Notes: a model not told the origin generated them from the letters alone. DNA of 64,000 nucleotides from Gautieria morchelliformis (GCA_015179125.1 WHVA01000476.1:1-64000); one strand, 5' to 3'; counted from the stretch's first letter, positions 34,499-46,564 are shown. Program-made: numbers and translations.

Positions 34499-36117
34499 TC
34501 AGAGCCAAAGTGAAACCTCCTTGAGGTAATTGAAGGACTTTCGGCATTCTTCAGTAAATGCCCACAGGGTGCCGTTATGAGTGAGCTGAGTAAGGGGAAC
34601 CATGATGTTGGAATAATTGTAAATGAAGCGGCAGGAAAAACTGGCGAAGTGGAGGAAGGACTGTATGTCTTTTACCTTCTGAGGTTTGGGCCAATTGCAG
34701 ATGGTCTGGACTTTGTCTTTGGCCATGATAAAGCTTTCGGTCATGAGGATATAACCAAGCAACTCAATGGAATCCAGATGCCACTTGCATTTATCGGCTT
34801 TGGCATAGAGACCGTGTTTCCGAAGACACCGCAAAACTTCATGTATATGTAGTTCCCTGTGTTTGACCGGGTCGTCGGAGTAGATGAGTATGTTGTTGAG
34901 GTGCATGACAACGCATACATCAAGCATATGTCCAAATATGTCATTCATGAAATGTTGAAAAACCGCGGGACCATTGGTTAAGCCGAATGGCATGACTTGC
35001 CATTCAATAGAGTTGTACCAGGTCCGGAAAGCTGTTCTCCACTAGTCACCTTTGGTGACTTGGACAAGGTGGAATGCATGCCAAGGTCAATTTTGGTATA
35101 AATCCAAGCCTTTTGGGGTGCATCCAACAACTCAGTAATCAATGGGAGTAGATAGCTGTCTTTTTTTCGTAATCTTATTGAGTGCTCAGAAATCCACTCA
35201 GAGCCGAAGTTCGCCGCTCTTCTTTTTGACAAAGAGAATTGCGGCTCTGTGGGAGGACCGAGTGGGCTGAATGTAACCCAGATTCAAGTGCTCATCAATG
35301 AATGCTTGGAGTGTGGCAAGCTCCAAGGTAGACAGCAGCAAGTATAATGGAGGTTGAGGAGGAGTAGCACCATCCTCGAGCACAATCTTGAGACCATAGG
35401 GTTGGTGGGGAGCTGAGGTGTCACCTTTTGACTTGCTAAAGACATCTGCGAAGTCATGGTACTCAGTCAGGACATCCTTGAGATCCACCAGTTCTGATTG
35501 CACAGAGGCCAAATGGGCCGAGGCCTTGGATTTGGGTTGTGCCATATTTAGCTGGAAACATCAGGAACCCCTTAGTTTGCAGGCATGGTGAAATGCTGCC
35601 CCATTCAGGAGAGCCACCTGAGGGGCTTCTGAACTCAGAGTTGGCTCAGTCTTGGCCATTCAGGCACCAGCAGTGCAGGTGCCAGCCACAGCTGGCAGAG
35701 GTTCCACAGTACTGCCTGAGAGGGTAGTTCAGAACATAATACTGCACCCAGTACCCAATCAATAAACTGATTGTTATGGGTGAGCCAGTTGTGTCTGAGA
35801 ACTACCGAAACAGACAACTCAAGGGGGGTTACATAAAAGTCTATGGAATGGGTGTGACCATCAGGGAAACAGATAGGTAGCTCTACAGCTTCAGTAATTA
35901 CTGAATTTGTACTACCATCACATAATCAGAGCGGGATCAGGTCTACCGAACGGGTTTTAAGAACATGTTTACGTACAAAAACTGATTTGATAAAACAATG
36001 AGTAGAACTGGAATTTACTAGAGCTTTAAACTTTTGGTTCAGGACAAGAGATGAGGACAAACTAACTACAAGAGAATTCAGAGAACAGAGAGCAGAAGCA
36101 TTGATTCTTACCTCCAT
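34499..36117 (-). pseudogene. Family B gypsy, protease and RT (catalytic residues lost)
   Basis: Minus strand. The protease has LVNSSSTHCFI where gypsy elements have LVDSGSTHCFI (near 36020), so the catalytic Asp and Gly are changed. It continues VSVVLRHNWLT (near 35810). RT pieces: DFADVFSKSKGDTSAPH, ILFVKKKSGELRL (35545-35198), IYTKIDLGMH, MPFGLTNGPAVFQHFMNDIF (near 34993) and VVMHLNNILIYSDD, where VYLDDILIYSDD is expected. Then come HGLYAKADKCKWHL, LGYILMTES and LHFASFSCRFI to 34499. Frames change near 35195 and 35000. RNase H and integrase are absent. The copy is dead. Confidence 0.82.
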
Positions 36118-36169
36118 TAATGCACAAGCCGAGTCAACGTGACCCTTGGTATGTGCAGAGGCTGGAGGT

Positions 36170-37240
36170 GTTAAGGTTGTGTATCGTACTGTAGTTTGGC
36201 TTTACCAAGGCCAAACTTGAGTCACGGGTCAGAGGGCTTGGCTTCAACCTCGTGGGTTGTGCCCACTCAGTGTTCCGCCCTAATTTCAGGAGCGGTCTCA
36301 GCTATAAGCTGAGAAGCGGGTTTTGATATCAAGCAGAGAGATCTTAAGGGCGCGTTCGGTAACCAGACCACGAAAATGGATTTTGGTCATCTCTCACCAA
36401 AAAGTGAAGAAACCACGATTTCGCAATCTTGCGAAATCTTTTTCGATTTTGGGGCGTTCGGCACACGAAATCTCAATCTAAAAAGATTTTGACCACGTGT
36501 GATCTCCCTATACTTTTGAGATACAGCTCAAAGCTGTATCTCAAATGATATTCTCGACTCTATGCCTTGCCGTCTTCTTTCCGTGCTCTTGGCTGTTGTC
36601 TTGGCAACCGCATGACTGCTGTCCCGTGCATACAACATGTCACATCTGGGAGCCAGCTATTACAGCTGGTTGAGATTTCTTGTAGATCAATGTATTTAAA
36701 TTATACACATGTAGAAGTAATATTTATCTATTAATCTGGCTGCAGTAATGGGGTAACAAGCAGAGATACTGGGCAAGTTATCTTGAGGTGTGACTGACTA
36801 GGGTTAGGGTGAGTGTTATTGACACCTTTTGCCCAGACCAGGCACACTTAGTCATAGCGGAAGTTACAATTTTGAGATTGCAGAAAATCACAGAGCATTC
36901 GGCCCGATTCGATACTGATTTCACGCAAAAAAAGATCAGGTAATGTCTGGGTTGCAGATTTTGTAACTTCTCCAGATCAGATTTTCGTGGTCTGGTTACT
37001 GAACGCGCCCTAAATATGAGAAGCTAATTCAATATCTGAACTGGGGAACTACGATACATGGACTGGAGGTCTATATAGTAAAGTAGCGTGCAGGGTCGCA
37101 CAGAGACAAGGGTCAGACAAATGGGGAACTAATTAGAAAAGGGAATCAGGGGTGATGGAAGGTGTGAAAGGGAAACCCGAAGGAAAGCCGAGTAGAACCC
37201 GAGGTTCCCAAATGAGAACCGAAGTCAAGGCTTCAGGTCT
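36170..37240. repeat. About 430-bp repeat (copy 1), interrupted by a MITE
   Basis: After removal of 36348-37013, the sequence aligns with 38670-39105: TGTTAAG at the left, GAGGGCTTG(G/C)CTTCAAC, CCCACTCAGTGTTC, CAATATCTGAACTG(G/A)GGAAC, GGGAATCAGGGGTGATGG and AAGGCTTCA at the right. It separates the family B zinc-knuckle region from its protease, so it is an insertion. TG..CA ends on both strands suggest a small solo LTR, but no target duplication is certain. Confidence 0.6.
36348..37010. mobile_element. PIF/Harbinger-type MITE (663 bp) with 3-bp TAA target duplication
   Basis: The terminal inverted repeats start GGGCGCGTTC(G/A)GTAACC and match at 29 of the first 30 bases (left from 36348, right from 37010 on the minus strand). 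TAA flanks both ends (36345-36347 and 37011-37013), as expected for PIF/Harbinger. There is no transposase frame, so it is non-autonomous. The empty site is visible in the sister repeat (around 38870), which reads through without the insert. The nearly identical termini suggest recent movement. Confidence 0.88.
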
Positions 37241-37255
37241 GGATTCGGGAATGGA

Positions 37256-38500
37256 TCATAATAGGAGGGCCGCTGACCATGTTTTTGTACCCGAAGCCAA
37301 GGAATCAGCTTTATCTTCAGACATCTTCCCATCAGAAGCCACAGCTGCCCAAGCTGATGTGGCTTTCAGACATTCCTTCGCATGGTGGCCACTCTGCACA
37401 CATACTAGAAAGAAGTTGTTGTCCATGCGACATTGGCATTCTGTGGGCATGAGTTTGCCATCCTTACTGAGTTTGTCCAGTTCAGGTTTTTTCTGACCCT
37501 CGTAACTGACTATTCCCTTTCAGTTTATCTTTGCCTTTGCCTTGGTTGTTACTGGCATTGGCATTGGAATTGCCAGAACTCTGATCCTGACATTAGTCAT
37601 TGTTCTGGGAGCCTCGGTTTTGGTTGGAGGACTTGTCATTCTTGGCCTCAGGTTTGGGAGAAGAATGGGTCTCACAAGATATTTTGCCATGGCATTCCCC
37701 ATACCTCTGGTCAATTTTCTGAACGAGATCACAGAGGTCATCAAGGGTTCAGGGCTTGTCGAAATGCACCATCTTGTCTTTGATTCGCTTCAGCAAAGCC
37801 AAGTAGGCTTGGAAATGCAAAGCCAGATCATTATACTGGAGGATGGATGCAAGTCTGTAGAATTCAACGAAAAACGGAGTTGTCTTGTGGTTATCCTTCA
37901 TGACCAGACTATCGAGCTCAATTTCAGCATCAGCAACCTGATCATAGGGCCAAAGTTCAAATAGAGCTCTTCCATGAATGCCATATAATCCAAAGCCCAT
38001 ACAGGTTCATTGGAAGGGTCATCTGCAAGGCAGGGCTCAAAGTAATCTAGAGCTGTTCCCTTGAGGAAGGATAAAATGTAGTTCACTTTCATAGAATCAT
38101 CTCGGAAAGCTTGGGGTTTGGCACAGAAATTCAACATGCATTGGAGAAGAAATCCTTGGAGTTTCTTCTGGTCTGAGCCATCAAACTGGTCAGGTTCCCA
38201 GAGTTTAGCCTTCAAGTTATCTTGACCTCCACCCCTGACTCCATTGTCAGCATGCTTTTCCAAAGTGGCAAGCATTCAGTGCCCAACCTGTTCCTCACTG
38301 TTTGCCTCTGCATTTGGGTTGGGGTTAGGTCTCAGGTCCACTGCATTGGACTCAGAATTATGCTCAGAACCAAAATCATCACCACCTCCACCACCCTCGC
38401 CAGGATCACTAGGTTCCAGGGGCCCAGTGCGTGGCTCATTGGGAACCTCGCTGATGCACCCTCAGCCAGCACCGATAACTCGGCGCTGGGGTACAGGTTG
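37256..38500 (-). pseudogene. Family B gypsy gag
   Basis: Minus strand. The capsid-like part (LWEPDQFDGSDQKKLQGFL, MKVNYILSFLKGTALDYFEP, DYMAFMEELYLNFGP) lies at 38275-37898. The frame then shifts, and NHKTTPFFVEFYRLA and LHFQAYLALLKRIKD follow (to 37749). The zinc knuckle region NNFFLVCVQSGHHAKEC (37256-37450) keeps the second half of CCHC, but its first Cys is changed to Phe. Homologous gag pieces on the plus strand at 41826-42272 and 49785-50225 belong to another copy. Confidence 0.78.
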
Positions 38501-38669
38501 TACTGATGGGGGGTTGGACTACCAGTGATGGAACAGGGGGTTTTCTGGGATGCCCGAAGCACCTTGTGCACACTGAGCTTCAATTGTTGGCATTACGCTG
38601 CTGCCTTCGGCACAGGTGTATGAATAGGTGATTGGCATTCTGAACAACTGAGTGTAGTGAGTTCAGATA

Positions 38670-39105
38670 TACTGTTAAGACTATAAGTCATACTGAGACT
38701 CAGCTCTAAAAGAGAGCTGAGCCCAGTTTTGGAACAGAGGGCTTGCCTTCAACTTCGTAGGTTCCACCCACTCAGTGTTCCACCCTAATTTCAGGAACAG
38801 GGTTTGGCCTTAAGCCGAGGATCAAAATCGATATCAGACAGGAGAGTTTAGTGTATGAGGAGCTAAGTCAATATCTGAACTGAGGAACTAGCATACAAGA
38901 TTGGGGGGTGTATATAGTAAACCAGGATGCAGGGTCAGGGACATTGATGACCAGAACTAGAGGACAAGGGGAATGAAGGGACGAACATATGGGGAACTAA
39001 CTCAGGAGGGGAATCAGGGGTGATGGTAAGGTATGAAGGGAAACTGAGGAAAGCTGAGTGAACCTGAGGGTTCCTGAGCGAGTACTGAAGCCAAGGCTTC
39101 AGGAC
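38670..39105. repeat. About 430-bp repeat (copy 2), MITE-free
   Basis: Sister of 36170-37240. It lies immediately outside family B gag and could be that element's 5' LTR. It ends at GGCTTCA about five bases before LTR-A. Confidence 0.55.
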
Positions 39106-39110
39106 CAGAC

Positions 39111-40752
39111 TGTCATGACCCGTCTATTTCCCTTGCCTCGCTGTCTCTACTTTCCCCCTCATCGCTCCTCCTGCAGGTTCGCCTGAGTTCGCCCTCCCCT
39201 TCCACCACACCTCCTCAATATTCGCTCTATTCACGCTTTGCCCCATTCGCCGAATGGCCATTTGCTGCTCGCATCATTCGCCAGCAGGTACACCATCAAA
39301 CATGATCGACATCCTCTACCCCGTGTGATGGTTCATCACTGGCCCCATCATCTTCCCGATACAACCCCTTTAGGTGTTCGTATGGCTGGAATGCATTCGC
39401 AGGACGTCCTACCTGTAGATCATGTGGGATCAACCCAGCAGACGAAGAGTCCATGCAGGGTAGTGTGTATGCAGGTCCCAAGGCGTGTTTTCGTACCTAA
39501 GTATCTTCGTCCCCTTTCCTCCCTGTCGTTTCATGTTCGCACTCCTCCTTCATTCTATTGTATCTGTGTTTCATCTACTTGTATCATGACTGCGCACCCC
39601 TATCCAACCCTGACTCCAGATGGCCTCTTTCCTATTCGCTGATATTGTGAAAGACTAAGAGTAGTTGATGATAGGTTGAATAGTGAGTTGGATTCAGACT
39701 TCTACTCGGAGTCGAATCGAGTGGAATTGTAGAGACGAAGATATAGAGAAAACACAATGTGTGTATCCTCTCCAGCAATAACTACACAATATTGTGGGTT
39801 GTGAAATACCAAGATGGTTCGAAGTGAGTTCTGATTGACTGGGGAATTTGGATATACAAGCTGAAGTATTTATCTAGCTACGGGGTGCGCTGCGGTGTGA
39901 AGAGTGGAGGAGGGATGTGTGGTTTGACTCAAATGTCTGGACTCAGTGGTACGGTGGTCCGGAGGCAGCAGTAACTAAGAGGCTAGTCTATCAAATGGGG
40001 GGGAGTGTAGGTAGTCATATGTATCAGAAACATGGATTGTGGTTAGAAGGAAAGGAAGGAATGTGGAAGATATGCAAACAAGCGGCTCAGCCTCTAGCTC
40101 CTCCGTGGATCAGTGTGCCTTGGGCTCGGGCTTCGTCTTGGGTTGGAGTGGACCCGCAGGTACTGGGTCAGGGTTGAGTCGGCAGGGCAATGGAGATGTC
40201 AGGGTGTGTCGTGCAGACGTGTGTGGGCTCGGATAGATGGGGGTGATGTGGGTGGAGGTGTGTGTGTAATGTGGAGTAGCGTATATGCGGTGGTTGGACG
40301 TGTTGTAATGGCAGTGATGGGCTTACTGATATTTTATGACAGATATCATACGAGCATTCGATATAAGTAGTTTCCATTCGCATGTATATTCCCCAGTTCA
40401 ATTATCATATGTCTATCTGGTGAGTTTTCATACTTTACCTTAGTTACCTTAGCCTTCGTATTATTATCTGCGCTGTCGGTGAAGGGCTCCAAAGGAGCAC
40501 CTTCGCCGGCAAAAGGATTGTTGCTACTTAAACAACCTTTCTGTGACACCTTGCACATTACATCGTGAAGTGTTACGGGCTACTTCGCTATGACTGTAGA
40601 TAGGGCGAGCTCCATTCGTGCAGCCCTCTTACCTTTTGAACATTTATTGGTTCACCTTATTTGCCGAATGGCACACTTCTTTGCACAAGCTATTCAGGTA
40701 TTCGCTGTGTTCACTAATACACGTTATTAACGCCTCAGAACCAATCTTGACA
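39111..40752 (+). mobile_element. LTR-A copy 3, interrupted by a solo LTR
   Basis: Opens TGTCATGACCCG at 39111 and closes CCAATCTTGACA at 40752. Without the inner insertion (39646-40341 plus one duplicate) it is about 941 bp and collinear with the other copies. Flanks are CAGAC (39106-39110) and TAGAC (40753-40757), a probable target duplication with one change. Confidence 0.82.
39646..40341 (+). mobile_element. Solo LTR (696 bp) inside LTR-A, GATAT target duplication
   Basis: TGTGAAAGAC..TTTTATGACA is flanked by GATAT at 39641-39645 and 40342-40346. Removing it rejoins LTR-A in the order seen in other copies (CCTATTCGCT followed by CAT(A/C)(C/T)GAGCATTCG). TG..CA ends, exact 5-bp duplication and absence of coding capacity define a solo LTR of another family. 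Confidence 0.88.
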
Positions 40753-40757
40753 TAGAC

Positions 40758-41345
40758 TTGAGAATGGATCGTAACACAGTCTTTCTTCATAACCTTATTG
40801 AGTGCTTGGAAATCCACACAGAGCCAAAGTTCACCACTCTTCTTTTTGACAAAGAGGATCGGGACTTCATGGAGGACCGAGTGGGCCAAATGTAACAAGT
40901 GCTCATCAATGAATGCTTGGAGCATGGCTAACTCCAAGGCAGAGCGCAATTATAATAGAGGTTGAGAAGGAGTGGCACTATCCTTGAGCATGATCTTGAG
41001 ATCATCGGGTCAGTGAGGAGCCAAGGCATCAGCTTTAGACTTGCTGAAAACATCCGCGAAGTCATGGTACACTGCATCAGGATGTCCTTGAGATCCACTG
41101 GTTTGGATTGCACAGAGGCTGAACAGGCTGAGGCCTCGGATTTGGGTTGTGCCAGGTTTAGCTGGAAACATCAGGAACCCTCTAGTTTGCAGGCATGGTA
41201 AAACCCTGCCGCATTCAGAAGGGCCACCTGAGGGGCTTTTGAGCTCGGAGTTGGCTCAGTCTTGGCTGTAGAGGTGCTAGTCACAGCCGGCAGAGGTTCC
41301 ACAGGACTGCCCAGGAGGGTAGTTTGGAATGTAATACTGCCCAGT
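40758..41345 (-). pseudogene. Family B gypsy RT fragment
   Basis: Minus strand: LELAMLQAFIDEHLL, PILFVKKKSGELWLCVDFQA and ALNKVMKKD (40949-40758) and upstream SKPVDLKDILMQ (about 41113). It is homologous to 35545-35198. Similarity stops at LTR-A on the left and at about 41345 on the right. Confidence 0.7.
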
Positions 41346-41825
41346 ACTGCCTGTTGTTCTTGACTCTACCCTGTACCCCCCTTGTAGTTCTTTGTTCCTG
41401 ATTAGTTACTTACCCCATATGTCTTATCCGACTTCCGCTTTCAGTAGAACATGCTTAGTAGTTCAACACTACATGTTGCTTCAGCTCTTTGTTTAAAACC
41501 CACTCATGTATGCACTTCATTCTGCAATCAGATAATTGACTTCGATATGTGATTCCCTTCACACTGTCTCCTGTTCTTAGCACAGCGAGCTTGCAAGACC
41601 TCTGTCTCTCTGCTCTCCAACCTTTCTGTCTTCCGACTTCTGACCTCTGATCTCTGACCTTCGACTTTGCTCGATTCTTGAACCCTTCTCTACCTCCGCT
41701 TCTTCTGACTTCCAATCTCTGTTCTGAAATACTTGGGACAATAGTTCATTGGGGTGCAACACACAAGTTGAAGCCTCTGTCCTTTTAAATTCAAACTCCA
41801 GGATTCCCAATACATAACATGCACA
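41346..41825. other. Pyrimidine-rich gap, no gene
   Basis: Contains a (T)CTGAC(C/T)TCTG(A/C) iterated stretch near 41630-41720. Nothing recognised. Confidence 0.45.
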
Positions 41826-42272
41826 TTGAATTTCCATGCCAAACCCCAAGCTTTCCAAGATGGTTCTATGAAAGTGAACTATATTTTATCCTTCCTAAAG
41901 GGAACAGCTCTAGCTTACTTCGAGCCCTACCTTGCAGATGACCATGCCGACGAACCCATTTGGGCTTTGGATTACATGGCATTCACAGAAGAGCTCTATT
42001 TGAACTTCGGCCCCTACAATCAAGTTGCTGAGGCCAAAATGAGCTTGAGAATCTGGTCATGAAGGATAACCACAAGGCAACTTGGTTTTTGTCGATTTTT
42101 ACAGGCTTGCATCCATTCTCCAGTATAATGATTTGGCTTTGCCAAAGTGAATCAAAGAGTAGATGGTGTATTTCAACAAACCCCAAACCCTTGACCACGT
42201 CCCAGATCTCGTTCAGAGAATTGACCAGAGGTATTGGGAATGTTGCAGTGAAGTCTCTTGCGAGACCCATTC
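41826..42272 (+). pseudogene. Family B gypsy gag, 5' part, plus strand, split by insertions
   Basis: MNFHAKPQAFQDG, MKVNYILSFLKGTALAYFEP and DYMAFTEELYLNFGPYNQV, then a frame change and IDQRYWECCSEVSCETHS ending at 42272. The next residues of the same gag (THSTPKPEAKNNKSSNQN) are found at 49780 onward, 7.5 kb away, after the nested insertions. Confidence 0.8.
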
Positions 42273-42688
42273 TATAAGGGCAACCTAGGCAGACCCTCTA
42301 CACTCTACACTCAAGCGGCGAACTGGCGAAGGGGGATCCAAAGAGAAAACTCTAAGGAACCCCTTCGCCACCTAACTATAACTATATGTAAACTCGGGCA
42401 TGCTATCCCGATCACCAAATGCCTGAGTTACATAAGCAATCATGCCAGTGATAACAGGGCTGGACAGATAAGGGAGGAATGATGTTGGAAGGGGCTGGAA
42501 CAGGAAGGGAAATAAATGGAACACAAGACAGAAGGATGCCGAAGGCTAGGAGAAGCTCAGGGGCCACCAACAACACGCTGCAATAATGCACAATGTGATA
42601 ATGCATGCATGCGATAATGCACAATGCAATAATGCATGCGATAATGTGCAATGCGATAAAGCAGTGTGTGATTGGTGTTCCCCTGACA
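42273..42688 (-). mobile_element. Chromovirus 3' LTR
   Basis: The minus strand opens TGTCAGGGGAACACC at 42688. It differs from the 5' LTR mainly by an expanded ATGCATGCGATAATGCACA-type microsatellite (42585-42660) and by lacking a roughly 50-bp duplication present in the other LTR. Confidence 0.88.
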
Positions 42689-42700
42689 TCACCCCCCCCT

Positions 42701-43918
42701 CTAGAATACGGCAACCCGAGGCATGAAGTCCCACTGGTGGAACAGGGATGCAATTCTGAAAGATGACAGCCTCCAAGGAGTGAATGCGCCTGGATGTGAA
42801 CGGTAGAAGTCAGCAATGAGGTCAGGAGCTTGGACATCGCCCTCATTTTCCCAAGAATTCTCTTCATAGCCATACCCCTTCCACTTGATGAGGAACTGGA
42901 GGCAATTTGCTCGCATGCGACTGTCTAACACCTGTTCGACTTCAAAGTGCTCATCACCCTCTCGAAGGATGGGTGGAGGTGGTGGGGATGGTTGCCGACC
43001 CAGGATTGGATCGGATGGAGCAGGAGTGAGCTTAATAACGGGGAAAACGGGGTGGAGGCGACTCAGAGACCTCGGGAGGCGGAGACGGTAGGCTTGTGAC
43101 CCAACTTGGTGTTCGACAATGTAGGGGCCAAGTCGCTGATGAGCTAGCTTTTTCAAAGGATGGGTGGTGTGTATATCACTTGCATCGAGGTAAACATTGT
43201 CACCCAGCAAAAATGTAGGTGCTGGCTCACGTCGGCAATTATAGTATGTCACCATGTCCTCCTTTGACTTTGCCAGTGCTGACTTCGCTTCTGACAGTGA
43301 CTCCTCCATACATTCCTTGAATTCATTGACAGACTCAAGGTTCTATGGGGGTTGATGCGGTTCGAAGCCCATTCGTGGGTGCCGCCCAGTGTCCAGCATG
43401 AAAGGCGATTGATGAGTGGAAGCATACACATGGTTGTTGTACTGGAACTCAGCCATGGGCAAGAGGTCGTCCCAGTCGTCTTGTTGCTCATTGACAAAGA
43501 GTCGAAGGTACTGCTCTAGCTCTTGATTGAGTCGCTCTATCTGCCCATCAGTCTGTGGGTGGTACGCTGTGGAGGCTGCGATGCGAATTCCCAGCAGGTG
43601 ATAAAGCTCGCAAGTGAATTCACGCACAAACTGGACCCCACGATCTGACACCACTGTTCGCGGCAGGCCATGCAGCTTCCAGACATGGTGTAGGAAAAGT
43701 TGCGCTGCTCCAGCTGCAGTGATCGTGGTGTTGGTGGGGATGAAGTGTGCCCGCTTGGAGATGGAATCCACTACATTCATCACAGCATCATAGCCATGTG
43801 CATCAGGCAGTTCCACAACAAAGTCAACACTGATTGTGTCCCAGCGCGCTTCAGGGACAGGGAGTGGATGGAGTTCACCAAGGGGTGGCTGCCTTCGTGC
43901 CTTTGTTCGCAGGAACAA
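42701..43918 (-). pseudogene. Chromovirus integrase core and chromodomain
   Basis: Integrase residues in order: SVDFVVELPDAHGYDAVMNV (Asp), TVVSDRGVQF (Asp), TAYHPQTDGQIERLNQELE (Glu), so the DDE triad is intact. A TAG at about 43340 interrupts an otherwise continuous frame. After it come the GPY/F-type module (LAHQRLGPYIVEHQVGSQAY) and a chromodomain (FEVEQVLDSR..FLIKWKGYGYEENSWEN), which in chromoviruses targets insertion to modified chromatin. Ends at 42701 next to the polypurine tract. Confidence 0.88.
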
Positions 43919-44228
43919 ATCGCACAGGAGTACTCACCAATGTACCGCAACATGTGGGACCATCAGTAATTTCGTGAGACAAGTTCAAGGGTTTTCCATT
44001 GCCCAGGATGACCAGCGACCCGCGAATCGTGGTGCTGGGTGACAATTCGTCACCTGAGGTCCTGGACATCTGGAACGTAAACTTTACCTTGGAATGTGAG
44101 CAACCCATCCATCTCAGCCCACTCTGCAGACACCAGCGATTTCCCACCAGACTCTCACAGCTTCTTTACCGCCCCTGCAACCTCATCCTCCAGTGACCCA
44201 TCTCCAAATGCCTTCTTCATGTCGCAAA

Positions 44229-45714
44229 TCATCCCACGTTCTTCCCCACCAGGGTGAGCCCCTCCAGGGCGCAAACAATGAACAGCTCTGGGAATAGAAG
44301 CATCAAATTGCTGTTGTCACCTGATCCTGACCCATGGTCTGAGCGCTGCGACAGTGCATCTGACTTGCTCATCGTGACACCAGGCTGATGGTGAAGCTCG
44401 AAATCAAAACGCGACAAGTAGAGGGACCATCTAGCCTGCCTGCGATTAAGCTTCTTTGCAGTACGAAAATACTCCAGGTTCTTGTGGTCTGTCCAGATCT
44501 CAATGCGATGCTTAGTGACTTCAAGGAAATGTTAGGGTGCGAATAATCGCCAGCATCTCCTTGTCATGAATCTCATAATTTCGCTCCACAGGAGTGAGAC
44601 TCTTGGAGTAAAACGCAATGGGATGCCATTTGTCATCATCTGGAGATAGCTGGGACAGGACTGCACCAGTGGCAACATCTGAACTGTCAGCCTCCACCCG
44701 GTATGGGTGATTGTCATCTGCAAAGTGCAGGATTGGCATTGATGTGAATTGCACTTTAGCCCATCAAATGCCTGCTGTTCGCAATCACCCCACAACCATT
44801 GTACGTCCTTCTTGGTGAGCTCGAACAGGGGTCGCGCATGATGTGAGAAGCCCTCGACGAACCGGCGATAAAGTTGGCAAATCCCAGGAAGGCCTCCGCC
44901 TCCTTGTGATTTGCCGGGGTTGGCCAGTCCATGACACCTGCAACCTTGACGGGGTCCATCTCCACCTTGCCATGTGGCACAATGAGCCCAAGGTAATCAA
45001 TCTTCGTTTGCTCAAATTTGCATTTCTCGGGGCAAAGATAGAGCTTGTGCTGCTGTAGGCACTCAAGGACTATTCGCAGAAGTCGGCAATGCCCCTCAAG
45101 GGTGTCGGTGAAGATCAGGATGTCGTCCAGGTACACACACACATGCCCTTCCATGATGAGGTCTTTGAAGATGTCATTCATCATGGTCGGGAACGTTGCA
45201 GGGCTGTTTGTGAGTCCAAAGAACATGACAAGGAGAGGCCGCAATTAGTGCGGAATGCAGCCTTCCACTCATCGCCATCCTTTATCCGCACATTATTAAA
45301 GCCCCATCGCACATCTAGCTGGGTGAAGTATTTCGCTCCACGAAGCTGCGCAATGAGCTCAGAAATGATGGGAAGGGGATAGCAGTTCTTCACTGTCATG
45401 GCATTGAGCACACGATAATCCTGGACCAGTCGCAGCGACCCATCCTTCTTCTTGATAAAGAACACTGGGCTGGCCATAGGTGATTTCAAGGGGTGAATGT
45501 GGCCAGTGCGCAGGTTCTCCTGCAGGAATTCATCCAGCTGTGACTGTTCACTGGGGGAAAGTGGGTAAACCTTGCATGTAGATGGCTTGGCTCCTGGCTT
45601 GAGCTCAATCGCATGGTCCCCATTCAGGAAGTGAATCAAAGGACTCTTTAGCGAAGACATCCTCGAAGTCACGGAGGTACGGAGGGATGAGTTTGTTTTC
45701 CACTGGGGGTACAC
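44229..45714 (-). pseudogene. Chromovirus reverse transcriptase and RNase H
   Basis: RT blocks: [82 protein letters not shown] (intact) and LGFANFI. RNase H: YRVEADSSDVATGAVLSQ and SLTPVERNYEIHDKEMLAI, then LYLSRFDFELHHQPG. Frame changes lie at about 45240, 44756 and 44520. The zinc-binding integrase N-terminus between 43920 and 44220 is poorly readable. Confidence 0.85.
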
Positions 45715-46564
45715 TGTGAAGGGCCTTCTCAGCTAGCTGCTGTGAAGTGATTGTGGTGGCTGCGATAATGGGTACAGGTATATTGGGCGCGGACACAGTT
45801 GCAAACAGGCAGTTGCCTGGCTCCAGAAGGGGCTCAACATCACCTGGCTGATCTCCTTCTGTGTCACCCTCTTCCTCTTCCACCATCTGAGGCAGGGGCC
45901 CCATGCGGCATGCATGTATCCTTGCCTCCTCCCTCCGCTCTTCCTGCAATGTCACTCTGCAGGTGTGGCACTGCGCAGGGCATCTAATCAGTGTCACCTC
46001 CTGTGTTCCCCAGTTAACCTCCAGGTTGTGCTCCCGGAGCCATGGATAGCCAAGGATCATCTTGTGCTTCCCAAGGTTTGTAATGGTGAAGACAGCACGT
46101 TCAGAGTGGTCGCAGAATCGCAGGATGACATCAACAACATTGTGAATTGCTCCACCCTCATTGGGAGTGCCATCAACATTGTACACAGGGGCAGGGCATG
46201 TGAGCGATCGCATGGTTAACTTCTCAGCGGCAACAAATCTGCTGTCGATGAACAACCCAGTCGCACCGCTGTCAAGGAGCGCAGTCACTCCTTTGACTTC
46301 AGCAGTGTCTGTTGTCTGGATCTCTACCTTGAGGTTCAGCAAATTTGGAGAGGGTATGGATGCAACCACGAAGTGCCTGGGAAGGGCTCGCTCCCAACGC
46401 TTCAATCGTGGTGAAGGTCCTTTTGGAATGTTGGCGGTTGATGTGTCTTTATCGCTTGCTGTGTGTGACCCAGTTTCTGACATACAGATTGTATCTTCAG
46501 TATCTGGGGATATTGACAGAGCAGCAAAGCGATTGGACAGGGGCAGCGAGGGCACATCTCTCAC
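45605..46564 (-). CDS. Chromovirus protease region
   Basis: 319 codons. Retropepsin-like: [18 protein letters not shown] (catalytic Asp intact), later [21 protein letters not shown]. The frame diverges from RT near 45625 at a probable one-base indel (SFDSLPE). It overlaps the gag stop by four bases. Confidence 0.85.
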   Translation of the reverse strand: MRDVPSLPLSNRFAALSISPDTEDTICMSETGSHTASDKDTSTANIPKGPSPRLKRWERALPRHFVVASIPSPNLLNLKVEIQTTDTAEVKGVTALLDSGATGLFIDSRFVAAEKLTMRSLTCPAPVYNVDGTPNEGGAIHNVVDVILRFCDHSERAVFTITNLGKHKMILGYPWLREHNLEVNWGTQEVTLIRCPAQCHTCRVTLQEERREEARIHACRMGPLPQMVEEEEGDTEGDQPGDVEPLLEPGNCLFATVSAPNIPVPIIAATTITSQQLAEKALHSVPPVENKLIPPYLRDFEDVFAKESFDSLPEWGPCD

